Below, one piece after another: positions 10,161 through 19,400 of a DNA stretch of 64,000 nucleotides. Position numbers and translations under genes: made by a program. Each line of letters opens with the position of its first letter. Within the stretch, counting starts at the first letter, position 1. The stretch is taken from the NCBI GenBank assembly GCA_030427205.1, contig JAUHXC010000047.1:17540-81539 (forward strand). The letters are read 5' to 3'. This DNA is from a bacterium (lineage in GTDB: Bacteria; Myxococcota_A; Bradymonadia; UBA7976; UBA1532). Below the pieces are notes generated by a model that saw only the letters and a program-made list of their open reading frames with translations, was not told the origin of the DNA and did not search any database.

Positions 10161-13100
10161 GGCAGCTCCCACGAGACGGTGTAGTCGTTGCGGGCGTCGT
10201 CGAAGCCGTCGATGCCGATCACCAGCGACGTGATGCCGTCGATGTCGAACTCGACCACTTCGGGAGATCCTTCCGTCGCCGACTCGGCCAGCAGCGCATA
10301 GTCGTCGAAGCCGCTGAGCACCACGAGGTCCAGATCACCGCCCGCCGGGTCGAAGTCGAGCGTGATGCGCACCCGGCCGGCGCGCTCGGCGAACACGGTG
10401 AACCAGTCCTCGGTGAAAGGGCAGATCACCCCGCCCTCGTACGCGCCGTCCGCCGGCACGAGCGGATCGGCCCCCTGCGGGCTCTCGTTCGTGCGCGGAT
10501 CGTCGTCGGCGCAGGCGGCGCGTACGGTATACGGCGCCGCCGCCTCGTCGTTGCTCGGCCTGACATCGGCGATCTCCCGCTCCGGATCAGCCACGGCGAT
10601 CACGAACCGCTCGCCCGGCGCCACATCGTCGGGCAGCGCCAGCCGCTGATCGAACGTGACCTGCGCCGCCCCGTCGACGAACGGCAGGATGCGCTCGCCG
10701 ATGAAGACATCGTCGACCGAGGACTCGTCGTCGTCCGACAGCAGGAAGCGCACCCGCACGTTCTGCGCGGGATCACCCCGCCGATTGCTCAGCGTGACCC
10801 GAGCGCGCAGATCGGCGTTCGCCTCACCCACCGTCCGCGACAGATCGACTTCGTCGAGGCTCAAGTCGACCCCGCTCACCCCGCTCACCCGCAGCTGATA
10901 GACCACCTCGGCCGCGCCGGCCACCGAGGCCTCGAGATAGTAGAAGCCGTTGTACTGCGCGAGGTGGGCGATGCGCCGGTCGTCCTCGTCGATCAGCTCG
11001 CCGTTCTGGTCGTACAGCCGGATGACGACGCCCGCCTGGCCCGACGAGACCTGCCAGCTCACGGTATTGCCGGCCGGGATCGCAAAGCGGAACCAGTCGG
11101 CGTCGCCCGGGCAGAGATACAGGTCGTGGACCCCGTCGGGCAGCAGCGCCGCCTCGGCGCGCTCGCCGTTGGGCTCGAAGTCGTCGTCGGGGCACGCCTC
11201 GGCCTCGGCCAACGTGATGTCGAGGCTGTAGGGCGTCGACCGCGCGTTGCCGCTGAGATACACCCGGACGAACCAGACCCCGGCCGCCGGCGCCCGCAGC
11301 AGCTCGACCTCTTCCCGGCCCTGAAGGCCGGTGCTCTCGTCGAGCACGGCGTTGCCATCGGGGGCGTAGAGCGCCATCTCGAGATCGCCGTCGGCCGGGT
11401 CGAAGTCGATGCCCGCCGTCAGCCGCTGGCCGGGTTCGAGCGCCACCGCATACCAGTCGTCATCGCCCTGACAGGCCACGAGGCCGTCGTACTCGCCCGG
11501 CTCGACGACCGCCTCGATGGGCACCGCCCCCTCTTCGTAGGGGCTGGCGTTGGGTTCGAAGACATCGGCCTCGCACGCGTCGTCGCGGTCGACCCGCAGC
11601 CGCGCGGTGCCGGTATTGTCGGCCTCGTCGGCCTCGTCGATCGCGTCCCCCTCGTCGGCGCGCAGCCCCAGAACGTAGCGCCCGTCGGCGATGTCGTCGG
11701 GCAGCCCGAAGCGCCCCTGCACCGACGCCGACGCGCCGGGTTCGAGGCCCGGACCATCGACGGTGCCACGCAGCACGCCATCGGACAGATCGGCCTCGCG
11801 CCCCGTGAGCACCGCCGTCTCGCTCGCCGGCGCCGCGGCCCCGCCCACGTTCACCAGTTCGAACGTCACCGCGACCGTGGCCCCCGGCTGCACGACCGCC
11901 GGCGCCGGCACAATGTCGCGCACCCGCAGGTTCGGCCCGTCGGGCACGGGGGTCAGGACGACCTCCAGGTCGTATTGCAGCGAGAACGAGACGGGGGTGA
12001 TCTCGACGAGTACCGTGCGGGCCCGATCGTCGCCGGTGACGAACGCTGCGGCGGTGCCGGGAAGACCTTCACCCGCCTGCAAGGTATCGCCCCCGACATC
12101 GGTCAGCCGCATCGTCAGGGCACCGTCATCGGGCTCCCAGGTGGCCGCCACGTCGATGATCTGACCGGCAGGCACCGCGATCTGGTACCAGTCCACCGCG
12201 TCACACGCGCCCAGCGCCGCGTAGCGACCGGCCTCCAACAGCGTCGCCGCTCCGCGCCCGTCGTTGGGCTCCAGGTCGTCTTCGCCGCAGCCGCCCATCG
12301 CGCCCGAGACCACCAGATCGCCCGGCGAGAACGCGACGTTGTTCTCCTCGCTGCGCTCGCCGCCGAGGCGATCCTCGGGATCGATCACCACCGCGACCCG
12401 CCACGCCTCGATCTGCTGGTCGAGCTCGAGCGGCACGATCACCGCGCGCTCGATCTCGGTGCGGCCCCCGCCGTCCAGATTGTCGATGGCGAATGTATCG
12501 ACCACGATGTCTTCGGGGCCCCAGACCGCGTCGGCGCTCAGCACGACGATGCCATCCAGCGCGCCGGTGGAGTCATTGCCCCCGTTGGCGACGGTGGCCG
12601 AGACGGTGACCGTGCTGCCGGCGTCGACCATCACCGGATCGAAGTCGACGCCGCTCACCGCGGGATCCACGTCGGGATCGCCGCCGAGGGTGACGACACC
12701 GGGGAAGGTGCGCCGGTTGTTGGCCTCGTTGACGTCTCCCGAGCCGTTGGTCGGATCGGCCACGGCGATGATGCGGTAGTCGCCCTCGTCGAGGCGCCGA
12801 TTGATGTCCAGGCGCAGTTCGAAGCTCTCCTCGCCGCCGGCGGCCAGCTCGGGCACGTTCAGCGAGCCGATCTGCACCGCAGCGCCGCCGTCGACGGGCT
12901 CGGCGCTGAGCCGCACGACGAAGAAGCGCTCGACCGGCGCATCTCCGCGGTTGACGAGCGTGAGCGAGCCGCCCAGCGTCTGCCCCCAGAAGATGCGATC
13001 GGCCGACAGCTGGAAGTCGGTGATGACCAGATCGACGCCTTCGACTTCGCCCGGCTCCACCACTCGGATGGGGTCGCCATAGGCGCGCAGGTTGTTGTCC

Positions 13101-14170
13101 TCCTGCTGCTCGTCGACGTCCTCTTCGGGGTCGGCCACGACGAACAGGAAGTAGTCTCCCGGCTCGACCGACAGGTCGATGATCTCGTCGGAGAACGCCC
13201 GATCGCCCGGCGCCAACGCCAGCCCACCGCGCACACCGACGAGCGGATCGTCGGCGTCGAGGGTCTCGTCGGTGCTGAGATAGATGCCGAAGCGGGCGAG
13301 CGGCACCGGGCTGTCGCCGTTGTTGGCGAGGCAGATCTCCACGCCGAGCTGGTCGGAGACCTGGGCGGTGGGCACCACGTCGGGCGGCAACATGTCGAAG
13401 GCGGCGATCGAGATCCCGCAGACCACCAGATCGGGCCCGGTCTCGGTGGGGTTGCGCACCTGCACCTCGGGCCCGGCGAGGCCCGCGTTGTCGGTCCGAT
13501 CGGCGTCCCCCACCCGGCCGTCGAGATCGGCCACGACCGCCAACCGGTAGTCGCCCGATGGGACCCCCTCGGGCAACGCGAACGTCAGCTCCTGCGCCAC
13601 GGCATCGGCCAACCCCGGCGGGCCCGCCGTGCGCGCGATGATCAGGTCGTTCTGGTCGATGACGGCGTCGGCCGACAAGACGACGGCCTGCTCCCAATCC
13701 CCGATGACCGGCTCGGCCCGGTTGCCCACCAGCCACGAGACCGTCATCTCGGCGCCGACGCGCAGTCGACGGGGCGCATAGCTGACCTCGGAGACCACCA
13801 GATCGGCCGCCGGAAGCGCGTCGATGACCGCCTCGGCCGTGCCCGTCCCGCCGGCGGTCTCGTCGGTGACGGTGAGCCGCACCGTATACTGACCGGGCGC
13901 GAGGAAGAGATGCTCCGGGTTCTCTTCGGTGCTGACGTTGCCGTCGCCGAAGTCCCAGGCATAGCTGTAGATGCTGTCGAGCGGTCCCCCGGAGAGGCCT
14001 TCGAAGCGCACCCGCAGCGGGGCGTTACCGGTCATCGGCTGCGCGATGATGCGCACATCGAACGCAGGGGTCTCCGGATCGTCGCACGCGACGACGCCCA
14101 GCGCACACGCCATGAGCACCGCGCGGGCGAGCACGCCCCCGGCCGTTCGGATCAAGCTGTCGCGCACCAT
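10157..14170 (-). CDS. Very large lipoprotein with PKD, CARDB and pre-peptidase C-terminal domains
   Basis: 1337 aa from ATG 14170, which has GGGAG 5 nt upstream; a longer frame upstream reads through an Ala/Gly-rich antisense stretch and is not used. Lipobox LGVVAC places the lipidated Cys near residue 29. It starts with one PKD domain (residues about 35-118, with YAWDFGDGNVS). Roughly six CARDB domains follow, each opening like PDLVVxxI. Four PPC-type beta domains open with DDLEPNDG, DVFEPNAS, DDFEPNGE and DDPRTNES. CARDB and PPC modules are extracellular adhesion/secretion modules. No catalytic domain is visible, so a surface scaffold or adhesin is most likely. It is the first gene of an ATGA-coupled operon. 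Confidence 0.88.
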   Translation of the reverse strand: MVRDSLIRTAGGVLARAVLMACALGVVACDDPETPAFDVRIIAQPMTGNAPLRVRFEGLSGGPLDSIYSYAWDFGDGNVSTEENPEHLFLAPGQYTVRLTVTDETAGGTGTAEAVIDALPAADLVVSEVSYAPRRLRVGAEMTVSWLVGNRAEPVIGDWEQAVVLSADAVIDQNDLIIARTAGPPGLADAVAQELTFALPEGVPSGDYRLAVVADLDGRVGDADRTDNAGLAGPEVQVRNPTETGPDLVVCGISIAAFDMLPPDVVPTAQVSDQLGVEICLANNGDSPVPLARFGIYLSTDETLDADDPLVGVRGGLALAPGDRAFSDEIIDLSVEPGDYFLFVVADPEEDVDEQQEDNNLRAYGDPIRVVEPGEVEGVDLVITDFQLSADRIFWGQTLGGSLTLVNRGDAPVERFFVVRLSAEPVDGGAAVQIGSLNVPELAAGGEESFELRLDINRRLDEGDYRIIAVADPTNGSGDVNEANNRRTFPGVVTLGGDPDVDPAVSGVDFDPVMVDAGSTVTVSATVANGGNDSTGALDGIVVLSADAVWGPEDIVVDTFAIDNLDGGGRTEIERAVIVPLELDQQIEAWRVAVVIDPEDRLGGERSEENNVAFSPGDLVVSGAMGGCGEDDLEPNDGRGAATLLEAGRYAALGACDAVDWYQIAVPAGQIIDVAATWEPDDGALTMRLTDVGGDTLQAGEGLPGTAAAFVTGDDRARTVLVEITPVSFSLQYDLEVVLTPVPDGPNLRVRDIVPAPAVVQPGATVAVTFELVNVGGAAAPASETAVLTGREADLSDGVLRGTVDGPGLEPGASASVQGRFGLPDDIADGRYVLGLRADEGDAIDEADEADNTGTARLRVDRDDACEADVFEPNASPYEEGAVPIEAVVEPGEYDGLVACQGDDDWYAVALEPGQRLTAGIDFDPADGDLEMALYAPDGNAVLDESTGLQGREEVELLRAPAAGVWFVRVYLSGNARSTPYSLDITLAEAEACPDDDFEPNGERAEAALLPDGVHDLYLCPGDADWFRFAIPAGNTVSWQVSSGQAGVVIRLYDQNGELIDEDDRRIAHLAQYNGFYYLEASVAGAAEVVYQLRVSGVSGVDLSLDEVDLSRTVGEANADLRARVTLSNRRGDPAQNVRVRFLLSDDDESSVDDVFIGERILPFVDGAAQVTFDQRLALPDDVAPGERFVIAVADPEREIADVRPSNDEAAAPYTVRAACADDDPRTNESPQGADPLVPADGAYEGGVICPFTEDWFTVFAERAGRVRITLDFDPAGGDLDLVVLSGFDDYALLAESATEGSPEVVEFDIDGITSLVIGIDGFDDARNDYTVSWELP

Positions 14171-14318
14171 CTGCTCCCGCATTGGAATAGGCATCGGCCC
14201 ACAAGGGCCCGTGCAAGGATTCGCCGCACGGGGCGAGGGTCGCCGCCGGGGTCTCTTCGAATAGCCAAACCGCTCGTTCGGACGCAAGGCGAGGGGCGCC
14301 GGGCGACGCCCTAAACGC

Positions 14319-14346
14319 TTGACCATCGGCGCGAGCGGGGTATACC
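14319..14346 (+). promoter_or_regulatory. Probable sigma-70-type promoter
   Basis: A -35 box TTGACC (14319-14324) and a -10 box TATACC (14341-14346) are separated by 16 bp. They lie about 45 nt before the TTG start at 14391, in the space divergent from the CARDB/PPC lipoprotein. Confidence 0.55.
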
Positions 14347-14390
14347 GTCGCATCTCCGGAGGACCGAGCCGTACAGGGCGGAGGAAGCCG

Positions 14391-15758
14391 TTGAGCGACG
14401 GGAACAAGAAGCCGGGCCTGAGGGACATCAGTGACCTGAAGGCGCGTCTGGGCATGTTGAACACCGGTGGCGGCCCGGGTGCGCCCGCAGCGCCGCGGCC
14501 ACCGGGTGCGGCGCCGAGCAATCCGTTCGCCCCGAAGGCGCCGGCCGCGCCCGCGGCGCCCGCGATGCCTGCCGCGCCGGCGGCTCCGGCGGCCCCGGCT
14601 GCCCCGGCGATGCCCGCGGCGCCGGCAGCACCGGCCGCACCCGCGGCGCCGGCCGCGCCCAGCGGGCTGAGCGTCGGCGGCGATCTCTTCAAGAAGCCGC
14701 CGCCGCGTCAGGCCGCGCCGGCCGCCGCCGCGCCGGCCGCGCGGGCGTCCCAGGCCGATCGGGCGCAGCTCGAGGCGATGTTCGACGCGCCCTCGCGGCA
14801 GGTGCTCGACGAGGCACCCAAGCCCGAGGCCGAGTTCGCCAACCCGCTGCAGCAGGGCGCATACGCCCAGGCGGCGGCACCGGTCGACCTCACCGCCGAC
14901 GAAGAAGCGGCGCTGTCGAGCTACGAGCACAAGCAAGTCGGCATGAAGCCGACCCTCGCCATCGGCATGACCGTCGGCGTGGGCGTGCTGATGATGCTGA
15001 TCGGCTATGCGATCGGCGACTCGATCCGCGCGCGGCGCTTCATCAACGCCCAGATCGAAGCATCGGTTCGGGTGCAGGACCAACTGCAGGACGCGGTCAA
15101 CGCGTACGAGCGGGTCCTGCCGCTGATCGCGGCGATGAAGCCCGACACCGTCGAGTGGGAGAAGGTCCGCGGCCTGCCCGACCTCGATGCCGTCTCGGGC
15201 ACCACCTTCGCGACGCCCGTGCCGCTGCACCCCGACCTCGCGCCGCGGGTTGCGCAGTTCATCGTCGACGTCAACCGGCTCTTCGCCACGATCAACGAGC
15301 ACAAGCGCATCACCACCAAGCGCGACAAGGCCGAGCTCGAGGCCATGGAGGCCGGCTCGTCCTTCCTGCAGCGCAAGGCGTTCGGCGTGCTCTACGATCC
15401 GGTCGACCCCGACGCGGGCGGCATCTACATCCCGCCGCAGGGCAAGGTGATCGCGATCACCGGCAAGCCCTTCGAGAAGGAGGTCGAGAAGGTCGTCAAG
15501 CGGCGCAAGACGATGGTGACCGAGTACTTCGTGCCGATCATCGATCGCCAGGGCAAGGAGGCCGAGGTCAACCTGCGCCGCCTGCTGCGCATGAACCAGG
15601 ATCAGTTCCTCTCGGCCGGCGAAGCCAACCCGCTGTCGCTGTACAGCAAGCGGGTCAAGGATCTGCAGAATCAGCTCAAGGCCATGGACGGCTACGTCGA
15701 CGCCCTGAAGGATACCCTCAAGACTCAGGCCGAGCGCGAGAAGGTCTTCTCGCTCTGA
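14391..15758 (+). CDS. Bitopic membrane protein with Ala/Pro-rich N-terminus, function unknown
   Basis: 455 aa from TTG 14391, chosen because GGAGGA lies 5 nt upstream; the frame is open to 14319 but that extra piece covers the promoter. The N-terminus KKPGLRDISDLKARLGML is a short conserved-looking amphipathic stretch. It is followed by about 40 residues of AP(A)A/PAM repeats, then an acidic region, one membrane helix near residues 186-208 (IGMTVGVGVLMMLIGYAI) and a long charged, largely helical C-terminal part. The layout suggests a cytoplasmic docking segment, a flexible linker and a periplasmic sensor or scaffold. I do not recognise a named family. Confidence 0.82.
   Translation: MSDGNKKPGLRDISDLKARLGMLNTGGGPGAPAAPRPPGAAPSNPFAPKAPAAPAAPAMPAAPAAPAAPAAPAMPAAPAAPAAPAAPAAPSGLSVGGDLFKKPPPRQAAPAAAAPAARASQADRAQLEAMFDAPSRQVLDEAPKPEAEFANPLQQGAYAQAAAPVDLTADEEAALSSYEHKQVGMKPTLAIGMTVGVGVLMMLIGYAIGDSIRARRFINAQIEASVRVQDQLQDAVNAYERVLPLIAAMKPDTVEWEKVRGLPDLDAVSGTTFATPVPLHPDLAPRVAQFIVDVNRLFATINEHKRITTKRDKAELEAMEAGSSFLQRKAFGVLYDPVDPDAGGIYIPPQGKVIAITGKPFEKEVEKVVKRRKTMVTEYFVPIIDRQGKEAEVNLRRLLRMNQDQFLSAGEANPLSLYSKRVKDLQNQLKAMDGYVDALKDTLKTQAEREKVFSL
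14536..14662 (+). repeat. Ala/Pro codon repeat inside the 14391 gene
   Basis: Degenerate GCC/GCG-CCG triplets code for runs such as AAPAAPAMPAAP. The stretch is open on several frames, which creates false collagen-like (GAAGAAG) frames on the other strand. Confidence 0.75.
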
Positions 15759-15965
15759 GCCGCGGGTATCCGCCCCTGCCCCTGCGGGCCGCCCCGCCGC
15801 CGCCCACCGCTTCGGCACAGCCGACTTTCGAAGCCCCACCCGATACCGCCTGCCCGACACAGCCGCCCCGGCGCACGGCGATCCGGCGCGAGCGCCTGTC
15901 TCGGGGCCTGTCCTTCCCGCCGCGAAGGGCTATGCTTCGGCTGCGCCGGAAGCTATCCTCCCGAT

Positions 15966-16673
15966 GTGAAAAACTTCACTTCTCCATCGGACAAGCTGCT
16001 CACCCTCGGGCTGGTCGGGCTCGGTCTGGCGCATGAACTCAACTCGCCGCTGACAGCGTCGGGCCTGGGCCTCGAGCTGCTCGCCGACCAACTGCGCAGC
16101 GCCGATCCGCCCGATCCGGTCGCGGCGGCCGCCGCCGTCGATCGGGTGCTCGGCCGGGTGCGCCGTATGGCCGCGCTGGTCGATCGCTTTCGCCGGTTCG
16201 CCCGCGGCGAAGGCGGTCGACCAGCGCCGGCCTCACCCGACGCCATCGTCGATGAAGTTCACGAGTTGGTTCGCCCGGCCCTCGCCGAGACATCGAGTAT
16301 TCGGCTGCTGCGCGGAGAGCGGTTGCCCGACGCCCGGATCGTGGTCGACCGCATCCTCTTGGAGCAGGCGGTGGCGATCGCCGTGCTCAACTCCGCCGAC
16401 GCGATAGGCGATAACGCAGGCAGCATCACGCTGCATGTCGCCGAGTATGTAGAGGGTTGGATCCGCCTCGACGTGGACGACGACGGCCCGGGCTTCGACT
16501 CGATCAGCGACTCTGTCGAGCTGGGCTACTCCACCAAAGGCGATGAGGGAATGGGCGTGGGGCTGGCATTGGCGACCCGGATCGTCGAGTCCGCCGGCGG
16601 CTCCCTCGAAGCGCTCAATCGGGACGAAGGCGGCGCCCGCATTCGCATCTGCCTGCCGCTCGCCGAGGGCTGA
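15966..16673 (+). CDS. Soluble histidine kinase-like protein without sensor domain
   Basis: 235 aa from GTG 15966. The DHp phosphoacceptor box is GLGLAHELNSPLTA, with His near residue 23. The HATPase region has an N box (VLNSADAIG), a G1 box (DVDDDGPGF) and a G2 box (GMGVGLALATRIVESAGG). No membrane helix, PAS, GAF or receiver domain precedes the DHp helices, so input must come from a partner. No response regulator gene is adjacent. The gene is convergent with infC. Confidence 0.88.
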   Translation: MKNFTSPSDKLLTLGLVGLGLAHELNSPLTASGLGLELLADQLRSADPPDPVAAAAAVDRVLGRVRRMAALVDRFRRFARGEGGRPAPASPDAIVDEVHELVRPALAETSSIRLLRGERLPDARIVVDRILLEQAVAIAVLNSADAIGDNAGSITLHVAEYVEGWIRLDVDDDGPGFDSISDSVELGYSTKGDEGMGVGLALATRIVESAGGSLEALNRDEGGARIRICLPLAEG

Positions 16674-16877
16674 TACCTGGCCGCCCGCCGGGGGCTGATA
16701 GCACACCGGATGGCGCTGCCAGGCATGCGCTGCAGATGCTCGGACGCCTCAGCAACACGACGGCCCGAGAGCACTACGGCGCAGTAGACGCCATGGCGCA
16801 GCGGGCCGATCGGGCAAGCGGGTTCAGCCGCGCCGGGTGGCGCGGCAGACAGCCAGACGGGCCGCGACGGGCCTGTC

Positions 16878-17462
16878 TCAGCTGCCCTCGCTGCGGGCGG
16901 GTTCTTTGCGGGGCTCGACGGTGGCGGTGACGCCGCCGCCTTCGAGCTGGGGCCGGCCGGTCATGGTGCCCACGTCATCCAACTTGGCCACCAGATCCCT
17001 GAGTTGGGCCACCCAGCGCTCCGTCACGGCGCGCTCACGACCGCGCATGCGCACCACGAAGCGGACCCGATCGCCGCCTTCGAGGAAGCGCCGCGCGTGG
17101 CGCAGCTTCGTCGCCAGGTCGTTGGGGTCGGTCTTGGGCCGCAGCTTGATGATCTTGGTCTGCATCTGGTGCTGCTTCTTCTGGCGCTTGCGCTGCTCAT
17201 ACTTGAAGCGGCCGTAATCCATGATGCGGCAGACCGGCGGTCGGGCGTTGGGCGCGACCTCGACCAGATCGAGCCCCTTGTCCGCGGCGATGCGGCGCCC
17301 ATCGTCGGGCGTCATGACGCCCAGCCGCTCCCCGTCCTCGTCGATGACCATGATCTGCGAAATGCGGATCTGGTGGTTGATCCTTCTGCGCTCTTCCAAG
17401 GTCTCGCGCTTTCCCCCGCGCTGCGGTCCGGGCTGCTGCCTGCGAACCGATACTGTAGTCAC
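16878..17462 (-). CDS. infC: Translation initiation factor IF-3
   Basis: 194 aa. It binds the 30S subunit and proofreads initiation. Landmarks are RINHQIRISQIMVIDEDGERLG in the N-domain, PPVCRIMDYGRFKYEQRKR in the linker region, and the C-domain IKLRPKTDPNDLATKL with ARRFLEGGDRVRFVVRMRGRE. The likely start is GTG 17462 with GAGG upstream; no in-frame AUU/AUC/AUA start precedes it, so the classic autoregulatory start is not seen. The usual downstream partners rpmI and rplT are absent here: the next gene is a convergent kinase. Confidence 0.96.
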   Translation of the reverse strand: MTTVSVRRQQPGPQRGGKRETLEERRRINHQIRISQIMVIDEDGERLGVMTPDDGRRIAADKGLDLVEVAPNARPPVCRIMDYGRFKYEQRKRQKKQHQMQTKIIKLRPKTDPNDLATKLRHARRFLEGGDRVRFVVRMRGRERAVTERWVAQLRDLVAKLDDVGTMTGRPQLEGGGVTATVEPRKEPARSEGS

Positions 17463-17635
17463 CCGGCCTCGATCGGGCCAGTTGGCTCTTCATACCCCAC
17501 CCGCCGGCCGATCACCAGTGTTGCGCCCACATTGGCGCCTATATCCCGCATCAACGACCGCTCGAGCGCCCGAATTGCCCCCGCGGGAAGCCTTCTGTTA
17601 CAGGTCGGCGACGGCATCCGCGGGAGGTGGACAGG

Positions 17636-19237
17636 ATGAGAGCGCGTAGAATCAGCAGCCGGATCCGGTCGCTGTCGCTGATCGGCATGTTGGGGGCCGC
17701 GACGGCCACCGGGTGCACCGGCGGCGAAGGTGGGGGCGGCGACGGCGACGCGGAGCTCGACGCGACGATCGTCGACGGCTCGCTGCCCGATGCCATGCCC
17801 GATGCCGGTCCGGACGCCGAGCCGATACCCGACGCCGCGCCGCCGCCCGTCTGCTTCGAAGAGGGCGGTGATCTGGTCGAGGCCTCCGTCAGCGATCCGT
17901 ATTTCGGGCTCGAGGGCTTCCGCGCCGACGTGGATCCCGACGGCGACGGCCAGGTCGATCTCATGCTGCATCGGCTGGGCAACGACGGGGTCTACCTGGA
18001 GTTCGCCGACGGGCGCACGCTCGAAGACGGCGGGGCTTACGCCGCGCTCGGTGCCATCGGCGCCCGCCTCATGCCCGGGATGTGGCCGCCCGAGGCCCTG
18101 GCGACACCCCTCGACATCGCCGGCGACCCGGCCTGGCTGGTGCACGAGATTCGCGCCGCCGACGAGCGGCTCGTGCGGGTCGATGCCGAGACGCTCGAAG
18201 CCGCGGAGGTCTATCCCCTGCCCGCGAGCGCGATCGCGGTGCAGACGGTGCGCAGCGAGCGCCCGATGGCCCTCGTCGATCTCGACGACGGGGGCTGCAT
18301 CGCCCAATCGCTGATGCCCGCCGGACCGGTGGCCCAGTGGGGCCTGTGCCGGCTCGCCCCGGTGCCCGACGTCAACGGCGACGCGGTCCCCGACGTCCTG
18401 CGCTACGGCCGCGCCGGCTTGGAGATGTTCGACGGGGCGTCGCTCGAGTCGATCGCCTTCGCGCCCGACATCGACATCGAGGCGGTGAGCATCGCCGCCG
18501 GCGCCGTCGACCTGCGGGGCCAGGGCCCGGAGATGGCCAGCGTCTCCATCGAAGACGGCGGCGCGCTGGTCGTGCGCTATCACGACCCGGTCGACCTGCG
18601 GGTCGTGGCCGGCCCCGAGACCTTGCGGCCGACGGGCATCTACACCCGCCTCTTCTTCGTCTACGACGGCGCGGTCGTGCGCATCGCCGCCGAGCTGGAC
18701 CGCAACGGCCAGTTCTTCCTGCAGCTCATCGAGCCCGGGATGATGCTGCGCAGGCTCGGCGAATACGGCCCCTTCCAGGTCATGCGCTGGTCGATGCCGG
18801 GGGACGTCGACGGCGATGGCCTGCGCGACATCGAGCTGCGCGGCGGCTCGACCGAGGACGGCACCAATACCGACGTGGCCTACCTGCGCCTGCGGGACGG
18901 CGCGACGGTCTACGAGATCGAGAGCGAGCGCGCGGCGCGCTTCGACCCGGTGTGGAGCAATACGGCGCCGCCGGCCGCTGCCGATCTCGACGGCTGCGAA
19001 GGCGTCGACCGGGTCCTGCTGCGCAGCGGCCCGCCGCGGGACAACGGCCGGCGCGCCACCCGAGTGCACTTCCTGGACACCGAGAACCAGCTGCGTACGC
19101 GCAGCGAGCCCTACGATGGCCGGGTGCACGCGCTGACCATCGCCGATCTGGACGGCGAGCCGCCGATGGAGCTGCTCGAGATCCGCAGCGAGAACGACGC
19201 CGCCGCCCGCCTCCGGGTCTACACCCCACTTCGGTGA
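17636..19237 (+). CDS. FG-GAP/VCBS-like repeat lipoprotein
   Basis: 533 aa from ATG 17636, which has GGGAGG 8 nt upstream. A signal peptide ends in a lipobox (ATATGC), followed by a Gly/Asp linker with DAMPDAGPDAEPIPDA. The body carries calcium-loop repeats of the FG-GAP/VCBS kind: DVDPDGDGQVDLML, DVNGDAVPDVLRYG, DVDGDGLRDIELRGG and ADLDGEPPMELLEI. These imply an integrin-like beta-propeller outside the cell. No enzyme motif is seen. Confidence 0.82.
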   Translation: MRARRISSRIRSLSLIGMLGAATATGCTGGEGGGGDGDAELDATIVDGSLPDAMPDAGPDAEPIPDAAPPPVCFEEGGDLVEASVSDPYFGLEGFRADVDPDGDGQVDLMLHRLGNDGVYLEFADGRTLEDGGAYAALGAIGARLMPGMWPPEALATPLDIAGDPAWLVHEIRAADERLVRVDAETLEAAEVYPLPASAIAVQTVRSERPMALVDLDDGGCIAQSLMPAGPVAQWGLCRLAPVPDVNGDAVPDVLRYGRAGLEMFDGASLESIAFAPDIDIEAVSIAAGAVDLRGQGPEMASVSIEDGGALVVRYHDPVDLRVVAGPETLRPTGIYTRLFFVYDGAVVRIAAELDRNGQFFLQLIEPGMMLRRLGEYGPFQVMRWSMPGDVDGDGLRDIELRGGSTEDGTNTDVAYLRLRDGATVYEIESERAARFDPVWSNTAPPAAADLDGCEGVDRVLLRSGPPRDNGRRATRVHFLDTENQLRTRSEPYDGRVHALTIADLDGEPPMELLEIRSENDAAARLRVYTPLR

Positions 19238-19400
19238 CGGGTGTGACGACACGATCGTGATTCGATCGATCTGAATCCGATCGATCGCAACAAGATCGAC
19301 CACCGGCCAGAATCTGATGGTCGCGCCGTCATTTTCCTTGCGGCGCGGATCACACCTCCCTACATTCGCAGCGTCCCCTTCGAGCCCTGTGGAGTGGCGC

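Noticed and set aside
10964..14314. A 1116-codon open frame on the plus strand
   Set aside because: It is antisense to the CARDB/PPC lipoprotein, His/Arg/Gly/Asp-rich with no domain; long empty frames are expected at 70% GC.
14428..14692. Collagen-like GAAGAAG repeats on the minus strand as an N-terminus of the CARDB/PPC protein
   Set aside because: These are the reverse frame of the Ala/Pro repeat of the 14391 gene; the lipoprotein has a lipobox and RBS at 14170.
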